Source of the DNA: UBA12478 sp964513275
GTDB lineage: Bacteria > Patescibacteriota > Patescibacteriia > UBA9934 > GWF2-40-263
Length of the DNA: 52,617 nucleotides
Direction of reading: 5' to 3'
Assembly: GCA_964513275.1 (NCBI GenBank)
Contig: CAZELN010000002.1
Coordinates: 1 to 52,617 of the forward strand
Shown here: piece after piece, positions 7,328-14,925 of the stretch
Numbering within the stretch: the stretch's first letter is position 1
Layout of the letters: every line of letters starts with the position of its first letter
The notes under the pieces: model-generated
What the model was told of the DNA's origin: nothing
What the model saw: the letters and a program-made list of their open reading frames with translations, nothing else
The model's database searches: none
Program-made: the position numbers and the translations under genes

Positions 7328-8641
7328 CTAAAGCTCGCTAATATTTCCAATTTGCCTGGTAACGATTTCCACTTTTTTTATTTTTGAGTTGGACGGGATC
7401 ACGACGCTCCCCAGACCCAGTCTTGACGCTTCCATCAGGCGCCGCTCGACGATGGGAACAGACCGCACCTCACCTCCAAGACCCACCTCACCCAAGTAGA
7501 CTGTTGCGGATTCGTCTGCGCGATTCTTGAATGCACCCACGATGGCTGCACAGATCGCGAGGTCAGCTGCTGGTTCTGCAAGACTCATGCCTCCTACCAC
7601 GTTTACAAACACATCTTTGTCGCCGAGTTTGAGTCCGGCTCGTTTTGAGAGAATCGCCACTAACATCTGCAATCGGTTTGGATCAAAGCCAGAGGCTCGA
7701 CGAACAGGTGTCCCGTAAAAGGCCGTTTCAACTAGAGCCTGGACTTCCACAAGAAATACCCGAGACCCCTCAATCGTCGCAGCAATAACCGATCCAGGAG
7801 TCGCGGAGCGCTCTGCAAGGAATCTTTCAGATGGGTTCGCTACGGCCACAAGTCCACCTTCAGTCATCTCGAATACTCCGATCTCATCGGTCGCCCCAAA
7901 CCGGTTTTTAGCCGCGCGTAGCATGCGATAGCTATGAACGGAATCGCCCTCAAGGTTCACGACCACGTCGACAAGATGTTCAAGCGTCTTTGGGCCTGCA
8001 ATACTTCCGTCCTTGGTGACTTGACCGACCAGCAAGATCGAGACGTTTGTGCGCTTGGCAAGGTCAAGCAAAAGGGAAGTGGCATAGCGAACCAAGGTCG
8101 GTGTTCCTGCGGTCGAGTCGAGCTCTGAGGAAGTGAGCGTTTGCACCGAGTCGATCACGGCTAAAACAGGGACTTCCTTTTCGATGGTCGCGACCAACGT
8201 TTCGACCGGGTAGGGTTCAAGGAATCGCACGGAGTCCGCATTCTTCTTGAGCCGTTCAAACCGCGCTGCCAGTTGGGTGGGGGATTCCTCGCCAGAGATG
8301 TAAAGGACATTTCCTTTGATCGACCCCGCGATCGCCGCAACTAACGTCGACTTTCCGATACCAGGTTCTCCAGACAACAACACCAGCGACCCCTTTACCA
8401 TCCCGCCGCCGAGCACTCGGTCGACTTCGTGGTCAAGTGTGGAAAGCCGGTCGCTCTCGTTTTGTGTAGCAACGTCGCGTAGAGGAGTGCTTTGCGCAGG
8501 TTTTGATTTGGATTTTTCTTTGGTAGCTTCAGGCTTTAGCCTGGGTTCGGTTTCTTCAACGACCGTTCCCCATTTCTCACACAGGGAACATCGACCTGAC
8601 CATTTCGTGGACTGAGCATCGCAGTTCGTACAGACAAACAT
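7328..8641 (-). CDS. radA: DNA repair protein RadA (Sms)
   Basis: RadA is a RecA-related hexameric helicase that extends recombination intermediates in repair and transformation. A four-cysteine zinc finger opens the protein (CTNC then CSLC). Walker A SGEPGIGKST is at about residues 95-104, the family signature KNRFG near 247, and a Lon-like C-terminal domain follows. The length is 437. The ATG at 8641 is chosen because the zinc finger begins immediately after it; longer in-frame starts run into the upstream gene. It starts two bases after the stop of the pilin-transglycosylase fusion, so it is the last gene of that operon. Confidence 0.95.
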   Translation of the reverse strand: MFVCTNCDAQSTKWSGRCSLCEKWGTVVEETEPRLKPEATKEKSKSKPAQSTPLRDVATQNESDRLSTLDHEVDRVLGGGMVKGSLVLLSGEPGIGKSTLVAAIAGSIKGNVLYISGEESPTQLAARFERLKKNADSVRFLEPYPVETLVATIEKEVPVLAVIDSVQTLTSSELDSTAGTPTLVRYATSLLLDLAKRTNVSILLVGQVTKDGSIAGPKTLEHLVDVVVNLEGDSVHSYRMLRAAKNRFGATDEIGVFEMTEGGLVAVANPSERFLAERSATPGSVIAATIEGSRVFLVEVQALVETAFYGTPVRRASGFDPNRLQMLVAILSKRAGLKLGDKDVFVNVVGGMSLAEPAADLAICAAIVGAFKNRADESATVYLGEVGLGGEVRSVPIVERRLMEASRLGLGSVVIPSNSKIKKVEIVTRQIGNISEL

Positions 8642-8643
8642 AC

Positions 8644-9825
8644 TTACGGTGTTGTGGTTGTCACACTTGTCGCGCCACTTGTTGTCGTTGTAGTAGTCGT
8701 CGATGACGACGTGCTTGTCGAAGCTTGTGTCCCGCCAGACGCCGTACAGAAACTTGCGTAGATCGCCGCTGCCGATTTGGCATATTCCACCGCCTGTTTT
8801 CCTGAACCGTTGTAGGCGCACATAGCCAGGGCAATATCGTCACCCAGTGCATTGAGGTTATATTTGATGAGTTTTGCCGTAGCCGTCACGGAATTCTGGA
8901 CGCCGTTTGATTTACTGGTGTCAAAATAGTCAATACAAGAGGTTTGGGCAACCTGGCAGTTTCCGCATATTTTGTCGTTGCAGTTAGGAATGGTCGACGA
9001 ATTAGGCGGCCAGTCTGCCACAGCTCCATCGTCACACATTTTTCCATACTTGGTACGCGTGTCAGAGATTTTTGCCGCAACAACCTGGCAACAAGGCTGG
9101 CCAACAATGGATTCAAACGTGGTTGGCATAAACTGCGAGATGCCGATTTCTCCGCATGGACCGATGCTGCGGCTGTAGTTGATGTTTCCACCTGTTTCTT
9201 TTTGGAGGTGGGTGGCGATCAGGATCGCATCGACTTTTTCCGTGGCGGCAACAGAGTTAACGATGGTGGTAAGCGACGAGTTCCAACTTGAAGGTGTGGT
9301 TAGGGTTGTGGCTGAACATTTCCCCACAGTCGCCTTGAGATCCTTACAGGCTTCTGCGGCACCGGTAATGAGGTCTTCCAAGTTCACGAATTTGATGATG
9401 TCAAGCTGGGGGAATTGGAGTTTGATGAGATTGGGGTTGACCGTGAATAAAATGAGGTAGGAGGACATTAAGAGTACCAGCCCTGTGACGGCATTTTTTA
9501 TCCGACCCTGTGCGCTGGAGATCGCCTTCTGGCTTGTCGCTCCGAATGTCCATTGGAGGCCGGAAACCATCACCATGACAATGGCGATGGTCGTCGAAAT
9601 ACCAAGGAGGTATTTATAGACGCCCGCAATGTAGTCGCCAAGGTAGTTTATTTTAAGCACGTCGTCTTGGATGGTTGCTGTGCTAAATTTTACGTCCGGA
9701 ATGTTTACTTGGAGCGTGGGCTTAAGTAGTTCTGCGGAGCTTGCGGAAAACGAGGGAAGGGCAAAAGAAAGCCCTACCATGACGGCGAGCAGGACAAGCA
9801 AGAACAAAGAGGAAAAATGTCTCAT
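8644..9825 (-). CDS. Pilin-like (VirB2/TrbC-type) membrane protein fused to a lytic transglycosylase
   Basis: Residues 1-25 form a signal or first membrane segment. Two further helices at about 66-90 and 110-130, joined by a short loop with QKAISSAQGRIKNAV, resemble VirB2/TrbC pilin subunits. A C-terminal domain carries the lytic transglycosylase layout: Glu210 in LQKETGG as likely catalytic acid, GEIGISQFMP at 225-234, and a later AMCAYNGSGKQAVEY. Numerous cysteines suggest disulfides, which fits the DsbA-like gene nearby. The tail is a Ser/Thr-rich low-complexity stretch. In classical systems VirB1 and VirB2 are separate proteins. The paralogous next gene carries a different hydrolase on the same pilin-like part. 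Confidence 0.75.
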   Translation of the reverse strand: MRHFSSLFLLVLLAVMVGLSFALPSFSASSAELLKPTLQVNIPDVKFSTATIQDDVLKINYLGDYIAGVYKYLLGISTTIAIVMVMVSGLQWTFGATSQKAISSAQGRIKNAVTGLVLLMSSYLILFTVNPNLIKLQFPQLDIIKFVNLEDLITGAAEACKDLKATVGKCSATTLTTPSSWNSSLTTIVNSVAATEKVDAILIATHLQKETGGNINYSRSIGPCGEIGISQFMPTTFESIVGQPCCQVVAAKISDTRTKYGKMCDDGAVADWPPNSSTIPNCNDKICGNCQVAQTSCIDYFDTSKSNGVQNSVTATAKLIKYNLNALGDDIALAMCAYNGSGKQAVEYAKSAAAIYASFCTASGGTQASTSTSSSTTTTTTTSGATSVTTTTP

Positions 9826-9871
9826 GCAAAGAATTGTAACACAGGGTTAACTCTTCGGACGGATACGTCTG

Positions 9872-11158
9872 TTAAGGCGTGTATAAACATTGGGTCTTCA
9901 TGGTTGCCGTGATAGCTGAAGCATAATTCAGGGCTGTTGCATAGCAGTTATTCTGAACAAATTTAGCGAAAACTTCCGGGTCTCCATTATACGATTCCCA
10001 TCCCTTCTTTTTTACGACTTGTGCGTGTTTAATCAATGCTTCAGAGAGAGACGTGAAATCTTGAAAACAAGCCCAGTAATCATCTGTGACGCCTCCTTTT
10101 ACCTCCTTTGTTTTATAGGCTTGGCAACCTGAGGGACAGGTTGGTTTTGCTCCTGCTGAGACAAGCGTGTCATTTCCCGCATAGGATCCACCGCTTGTAC
10201 ACTTAATTCCCCAACAGTTATTTTTATGGGATCCAACGCAGTGTTTTCCATATCCAGATTCAACAGCCCATTGTGCCAGCATAACGGCCGCGGGTACGCC
10301 GGTGCTTTGTTGTGCTCTGTATGCTTCGTCGCGCATTGGCTGAGGAACTTTTGTACCGGAACAACTGCTGGCAGAAGGGACTTTCAGCGATGTATACGGA
10401 CTAGACATGGGACTTTTATCTGCATCTGAAATGACGAGTTTCGTTCGATCTTTGCAGCTTGTGCTTCTCTCTGTTTCCGTTGTGTATTTGATAGAAAGAG
10501 GATTAACGGGGATGGAGGTCAACGTAAGGGGGCCAAATGTAATCAATTCTGGATTGATGGTGAACAGGAGGACGTACGTGGATAGCAATAAAACGAGTCC
10601 TGTTACGGCGTTTTTTATTCTAGCCTGCGCTTTTGAGATGGCGTCTGCGGTTACCCCGCCCAGCGTCCACTGCAGCCCGCTCACCATGATCACGACAATC
10701 GCGATCGTGGTTGCGATCCCAAGGAGATATTTGTAGACACCGGAGATGTATTCAGCAAGGTAGTTAATGCTCAGTGTCGTTTCCCCGACTGCCGATTTTG
10801 AACTTGTCGGCAAGGTAAACGTCACACCAGGAATTTCAATCGATAGCGTTGGAGAAATGGGTGTTGAAGGAGTCGAAGTCGTTGTGGATGTTGGAGCCGT
10901 CCCTGTATATCCAGATTGTGAATTACAGAATTCTGTACAGGAGAACGGCATGGGAGTGCTGTTTCCACAATCGCAAAAATTTTCTTGTGCACTTTCCGAA
11001 GCGGATGTGCTGTTGCATAAGTCAGCTTCTCGACATCTTGAAGATGCATCTAACGAGACAGGCGATCCACTCGAGTTATAACAGGTACAACTAAATACGA
11101 AATGTGGTGTAAAGAGGAATCCGAGGAAGAACAAGAGTGTGAGGATAGACCTCTTCAT
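9872..11158 (-). CDS. Pilin-like membrane protein fused to a glucosaminidase domain
   Basis: A signal peptide (about residues 1-23) leads into a cysteine-rich region (24-80) and a Ser/Thr/Pro linker. A two-helix membrane unit (about 137-165 and 181-202) follows, with SKAQARIKNAVTGLVLLLS, which is nearly the same as in the downstream paralogue. The C-terminal 150 residues match the FlgJ-type N-acetylglucosaminidase fold: GVPAAVMLAQWAVESGYGK at about 287-305, with Glu300 as likely catalytic residue, then NNCWGIKC and a C-terminal repeat of aromatic residues. It would cut peptidoglycan outside the membrane. It lies 3 bases after the DsbA-like gene, in the same operon. Confidence 0.75.
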   Translation of the reverse strand: MKRSILTLLFFLGFLFTPHFVFSCTCYNSSGSPVSLDASSRCREADLCNSTSASESAQENFCDCGNSTPMPFSCTEFCNSQSGYTGTAPTSTTTSTPSTPISPTLSIEIPGVTFTLPTSSKSAVGETTLSINYLAEYISGVYKYLLGIATTIAIVVIMVSGLQWTLGGVTADAISKAQARIKNAVTGLVLLLSTYVLLFTINPELITFGPLTLTSIPVNPLSIKYTTETERSTSCKDRTKLVISDADKSPMSSPYTSLKVPSASSCSGTKVPQPMRDEAYRAQQSTGVPAAVMLAQWAVESGYGKHCVGSHKNNCWGIKCTSGGSYAGNDTLVSAGAKPTCPSGCQAYKTKEVKGGVTDDYWACFQDFTSLSEALIKHAQVVKKKGWESYNGDPEVFAKFVQNNCYATALNYASAITATMKTQCLYTP

Positions 11159-11160
11159 AT

Positions 11161-11811
11161 TTATGGAACCACTTTCATTGCCGCGACGAGGTCGATGAGA
11201 TCTTGCGTGGTCACGGCGCCGACAAGCGTTTGGTCGCCGATGTAGAGCGTGGGCGTGGAGGTAATTCCAAGCGCGAGGCCTTCCTCATAATCTTTCTTCA
11301 CGATCGGAAGTGTGTCACGGGCGTCGTAACAGGTTTGGAATTTTTCTACGTCAAGGCCGATGTCTGTCGCGATTTGGGTGAACTGTGTTTCGCTCAGGTA
11401 TGGCTGGCGTTCAAAAAGAGCATCGTGGTACTGCCAGAACATCCCTTGCCGATCTGCGCAGTGCGCGGCAATGGCTGTCGGAGTGGCAAGCTCGTGAGTC
11501 GATTCGTTGGGCATATCTTTCCAAACAACAAGAACGTCATCAGGAAACGTTCTGACGAGAATTTCCAGTGAGGCCGCCAGCGTCCTACACGCCTCGCACT
11601 CAAAGTCTCCAAATTCTACGACCGTGACTGTGGGAGTTTCCGCGCCTTTTGATGGATTTACAAAGGTGATGGTTGGTTGTGTCATGGTGTCGGTTGGACT
11701 CGCGGCTTCAGGAATGGGGATTTCAATAGGTTGGTTCCAAAACCAAAAAAAGATAAAAACCATCAGACCCAACGCGGCGATTGAGAGGAACCAAAGCCAT
11801 CGATGTTCCAT
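11161..11811 (-). CDS. Membrane-anchored DsbA-like thiol-disulfide oxidoreductase
   Basis: An N-terminal membrane helix (about residues 5-26) tethers a thioredoxin-fold domain outside the cell membrane. The active-site motif CEAC is at 72-75 in VEFGDFECEACRTL, and the conserved cis-proline loop is TSTPTLYIGD near 185-194. The helical insert between them matches the Thioredoxin_4/DsbA family. The length is 216. It probably forms disulfides in the neighbouring cysteine-rich pilin-hydrolase fusions, which are encoded immediately downstream. Whether it acts as oxidase or isomerase cannot be told from sequence. Confidence 0.88.
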   Translation of the reverse strand: MEHRWLWFLSIAALGLMVFIFFWFWNQPIEIPIPEAASPTDTMTQPTITFVNPSKGAETPTVTVVEFGDFECEACRTLAASLEILVRTFPDDVLVVWKDMPNESTHELATPTAIAAHCADRQGMFWQYHDALFERQPYLSETQFTQIATDIGLDVEKFQTCYDARDTLPIVKKDYEEGLALGITSTPTLYIGDQTLVGAVTTQDLIDLVAAMKVVP

Positions 11812-11815
11812 AGGG

Positions 11816-13042
11816 TTATTTCAAACGAAGCAACTCCAACTGTCCTGAGGTATTCGTAAAGTAGAGAGACGCCTCATCGTCAGATACCTGAAGATTATTC
11901 ATAGATGTTTCTTCTTCAGGAATCGCCACAAGCGTAGAGGTGCCGTTTCCAAGATCGAGTTTATAAAGAGCATCCGGTTCGTTTTGGTAGAGCGAGCGTT
12001 GGAGTCCGGCGTTGGGCGGGAGGTCAAGAGGAACCGCGCAGTAGATGGTCGTTGCAGAACTCCACGTGCATTTGTCTACCCATGTATTGAAGCCAAGCGA
12101 TTGTCGGTCATCTCCCATGGTGGAGGAGGTTGCGCTGACGATCCACAAAAGCGGCTTATTGCTGCTGTAGGTTCCTGCCACAGAATACAGCAGTTGTTTT
12201 CCGTTTGGGGACCACAGCGAGTCAAACCCCAGTCCTTCCACCACCAGACCTTTGAAGTTTTCTTTATTCTTTCCAACCGGATAGATCACTTGCCGATCCA
12301 GACCTCCTTGAATGGACGTGCCTGTGTTGGCAAACGCAACCACTTGGTCATTGGGAGACCAGTTGACGTCCACTTTATCTTCGTTTTCTCCCAACGCTTG
12401 AATGCTTTGCGTGCGTGACCCATCGTCGCTGGTAACCACCAACCACCGGTTTTGGGGATCCAAAGCAATACTTTTCGCGATGACTTCGTCGGTGGTGGGC
12501 GAGAAGTCAAAATCTTCCCAGTGTTCCGGGAGAGTCACTTGTTTTTCCGTGTCAAAGTTGTAGATGATGTTGGAACCGTCCGGGAACTCGATGAGCGCTT
12601 TATTGGAATCCTTATTCCAGTCGACGTTTTCGGCGTCGGGAAATTGGGTATCTGACAGAGCGACGACGTTTCCGTCTTCATCGATTGTATAAAACCGTCC
12701 ATCCGTTGCGTTGTAGTAATTCATGGATTTGCCGTCCGCGCCCAGAACAACATTGTAGACCGCGCCTGTGGTGAGCTCTGTGGTTTGGGTTAATCCTCCA
12801 CGCGCCACTTCGTCAGCTTCTTCAAGTCCGCCTACTCCTTCCTGAGCTTGTTCCTCTTGGAGCTCACGGATCTGCGCTTCAATCGAGCTTGGAAGTCCGC
12901 TGGTGAGTGCCTCTTCGCCACCTTCCACGGTGGGTTCTGGAGGTGAGGGCTGGAAGAAAAGCGTATAGAGGACAAACGCGATCGCAAAAACTGATACGAT
13001 AAATCCGCCGACAAGCAAGAGTTTTTTTGTACGCTCGGTCAT
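11816..13042 (-). CDS. Membrane-anchored TolB/WD40-like beta-propeller protein
   Basis: This 408-residue protein has a basic N-terminus, one membrane helix (about residues 8-29), a Glu/Pro/Gly-rich linker to about 85, and then a repeat-rich beta domain. Recurring motifs such as VNWSPNDQVVAFAN, DSLWSPNGKQLLYSV and FDFSPTTDEVIAKS are typical of PD40/TolB-like propeller blades. The protein would sit on the outer face of the membrane. It lies 4 bases upstream of the DsbA-like gene and is probably a structural part of the same envelope complex. Its partner is unknown. Confidence 0.7.
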   Translation of the reverse strand: MTERTKKLLLVGGFIVSVFAIAFVLYTLFFQPSPPEPTVEGGEEALTSGLPSSIEAQIRELQEEQAQEGVGGLEEADEVARGGLTQTTELTTGAVYNVVLGADGKSMNYYNATDGRFYTIDEDGNVVALSDTQFPDAENVDWNKDSNKALIEFPDGSNIIYNFDTEKQVTLPEHWEDFDFSPTTDEVIAKSIALDPQNRWLVVTSDDGSRTQSIQALGENEDKVDVNWSPNDQVVAFANTGTSIQGGLDRQVIYPVGKNKENFKGLVVEGLGFDSLWSPNGKQLLYSVAGTYSSNKPLLWIVSATSSTMGDDRQSLGFNTWVDKCTWSSATTIYCAVPLDLPPNAGLQRSLYQNEPDALYKLDLGNGTSTLVAIPEEETSMNNLQVSDDEASLYFTNTSGQLELLRLK

Positions 13043-13051
13043 AGAGAGGAG

Positions 13052-14005
13052 TTACAAACCGAAAGCTGAAGTAATTATACCACCCAAACACAGTCCTCCA
13101 CTCTCGCCTTTGGCAATCGATGCGCCGATTTGCGCGGCCTCGGTAACGGAGCTGGTGAGTTTTGTGAAATCGTGAATGATACAAAAGGATCCCATCGCCA
13201 CGACAAGTACTGAAACAGCAATGGCAATATCGGCTGCGACAATAATTCCCTGGAGAATAATGGCTTCTTTATCAACGGGCATCGGAATCGGATCCCAGGA
13301 GATTGGACCAACGAGGCGACTTTTCCCTTTGGCAAAATGTTTTCCGTAGATCATCTCCAGGTTAAGCCAGCCAAACGTAAAAAAGTAGATAAAGACATCG
13401 ACGAGAAAAGAAATACCGGTAGAACCAAGGTCAAACGCGGCAGCAAGAAGATCCAACACAAATATTACTCCACGACGAAAAGCCGCTTTGGCTTTCTTTT
13501 TGACTTCCTCACGCAGTTTATCCGTGGCTTGGCTTTGTGCACGTTCCTGAGGACGTTGAGCGCTTTTTGATGACGCGGTTTGACTTCCTTGCGTGTTGGC
13601 GTCCATGCGTTTCGCGATAGAGCGCTCGATCATGGAAACCAAGCGGCTTTGTTGGAGCGTTTGCTTTTGATCCAAGCCTGTTTGATCCGCTTGCGCGGGT
13701 TGTCTCAGTTCTGGTGGATTAAATTGTTGAAGTGGCGCAGGAGCACCGCCTGGAAGTATTTTGCCCGCAAAGCTACCTGGATCTGCGTATTGTTTTTTAG
13801 GGGCGTAGAGTTCTGGAGCCTTCGCTGCTAGACGAGCATCAATCTCCTCATCCTGCTGTTTGAGACGAGCACGTTCTGCCGCGCGTGCTTGAGCATTTGC
13901 TTGTCCAACACCATTGTCATCGGATCTACTAAAATCAAATGAAGAAGGCGGTCTTGCGAGGCGTGCGGCATGGAGTCTAGCTTTTCGTTCCTCCGGTGTG
14001 GCCAT
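13052..14005 (-). CDS. Polytopic membrane protein with long Ala/Gln-rich N-terminus
   Basis: The first 150 residues are polar, rich in Ala, Gln and Arg, and probably helical or disordered. Four hydrophobic segments follow in the C-terminal half, including RRGVIFVLDLLAAAFDLG, SFLVDVFIYFFTFGWL and IIVAADIAIAVSVLVVAMG. The start MATPEERKARL at 14005 is chosen because the in-frame extension to 14032 runs through the terminal repeat of the adjacent transposon. That repeat ends two bases before this ATG, so the native leader of the gene has been replaced. The position in the envelope operon suggests a secretion-system membrane subunit. No family is recognised. Confidence 0.6.
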   Translation of the reverse strand: MATPEERKARLHAARLARPPSSFDFSRSDDNGVGQANAQARAAERARLKQQDEEIDARLAAKAPELYAPKKQYADPGSFAGKILPGGAPAPLQQFNPPELRQPAQADQTGLDQKQTLQQSRLVSMIERSIAKRMDANTQGSQTASSKSAQRPQERAQSQATDKLREEVKKKAKAAFRRGVIFVLDLLAAAFDLGSTGISFLVDVFIYFFTFGWLNLEMIYGKHFAKGKSRLVGPISWDPIPMPVDKEAIILQGIIVAADIAIAVSVLVVAMGSFCIIHDFTKLTSSVTEAAQIGASIAKGESGGLCLGGIITSAFGL

Positions 14006-14007
14006 AT

Positions 14008-14035
14008 CTGGGGTCAGGTCTTGAGTCTGCACTTT
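14008..14035. repeat. Terminal repeat of the RAYT element, left copy
   Basis: This copy begins CTGGGGTCAGGTCTTGAG and continues through TCTGCACTTTT. It is the reverse complement of the right copy and equals one arm of the solo palindrome at 46855-46909. Confidence 0.9.
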
Positions 14036-14878
14036 TTAAGATTTCCTTGAGATTCGACTGATAAGAGACTCACTCATTCTTAATCTTCGAGCTATCTCCG
14101 CCACCGAATACCCACATCCTACTCGAGCAAACACGATCGCCTCGTCTCTCTCCTCCTTTGTCTGTTCATGTGGGAACAGGTCTTGCAGGCTTGGCCTGCC
14201 CACAAGCCTCTCTTCACGCGGGATTTCCTTGATTACCGTTGTTCCCGTGCACAGCGGCCACATCTCACCCACGAATTGGGGGGAACCGAGGATTGAGTGA
14301 TGAACGACTTCCTTGAATGGGGACTTGGCGCCAATACCGGCCTCCACGAATTCGATATAACGTCGTCGTGCTTGCCCAAGGTCGTCGTCGAAGTGACCTA
14401 GAATCCACTCGGTCGTCAAGAACTCTGGGGCATCGACTAATCCAGCCGTTGCCGCAAAACTGCTCCATCGCCACAAGGCCGGATGTTTTACCAACCCAGC
14501 TCGTACCGGATTCAATACGGTGTAGCGCGCCACCTCCAACAAATACGGCTCTTTTTCGATGATGAACGATTTGAACCTACCTTGCAGGAGGTGACCAACG
14601 GTGTCATGGAGTCGATTGAATGCCTGTGAATAGTCTTTGTTGAGGTCGCGCATTCCGTCTGAGAGATTTGCTTCGACCGTTTCGATAAGGAGGTGGTAGT
14701 GGTTGCACATCAAGCAAAACGCATGGCAGATCCAGTTGTGGTGTTTGATGACGGTTGCGAGTTTCTCGAAAAACACAAGGCGATCTCGATCGTCGAGGAA
14801 AATGTCTCCTTTGCGATTACCGCGGGCGGTGATGTGATAGAGCGCGCCTGGGTACTTGATACGAAGCGGACGTGCCAT
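14036..14878 (-). CDS. rayT: REP-associated tyrosine transposase (IS200/Y1 family)
   Basis: This is a HUH-type single-strand transposase that nicks DNA at hairpins through a tyrosine. The opening MARPLRIKYPGALYHITARG is the family signature, the metal-binding HUH motif is in MCNHYHLLIE, and the catalytic tyrosine is probably that in LNKDYSQAFNR. ARYTVLNPVRAG follows, as in other RAYTs. The C-terminus carries a helix-turn-helix (VAEIARRLRMSESLISRI) of the kind seen in DnaA-like recognition domains. The length is 280. The start at 14878 is chosen at the family signature. The gene appears intact. Confidence 0.92.
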   Translation of the reverse strand: MARPLRIKYPGALYHITARGNRKGDIFLDDRDRLVFFEKLATVIKHHNWICHAFCLMCNHYHLLIETVEANLSDGMRDLNKDYSQAFNRLHDTVGHLLQGRFKSFIIEKEPYLLEVARYTVLNPVRAGLVKHPALWRWSSFAATAGLVDAPEFLTTEWILGHFDDDLGQARRRYIEFVEAGIGAKSPFKEVVHHSILGSPQFVGEMWPLCTGTTVIKEIPREERLVGRPSLQDLFPHEQTKEERDEAIVFARVGCGYSVAEIARRLRMSESLISRISRKS

Positions 14879-14896
14879 ATCCCTTATAATAGCACG

Positions 14897-14924
14897 AAAG
14901 TGCAGACTCAAGACCTGACCCCAG
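14897..14924. repeat. Terminal repeat of the RAYT element, right copy
   Basis: This copy reads AAAGTGCAGACTCAAGAC and continues to CCTGACCCCAG, in inverted orientation to the left copy. It ends one base before the clpC stop codon. Confidence 0.9.
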
Positions 14925-14925
14925 T

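Larger units (their letters stand above)
14008..14924 (-). mobile_element. REP-associated transposase element with inverted terminal repeats
   Basis: The unit contains a single Y1-type transposase gene bounded by near-identical inverted repeats of about 28 bases (14008-14035 and 14897-14924). It fills the space between clpC, whose stop lies one base away, and the downstream membrane protein, whose ATG lies two bases away. The same repeat forms a solo palindrome at 46855-46909. This arrangement is known for RAYT genes and their REP/REPIN offspring. Confidence 0.85.
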
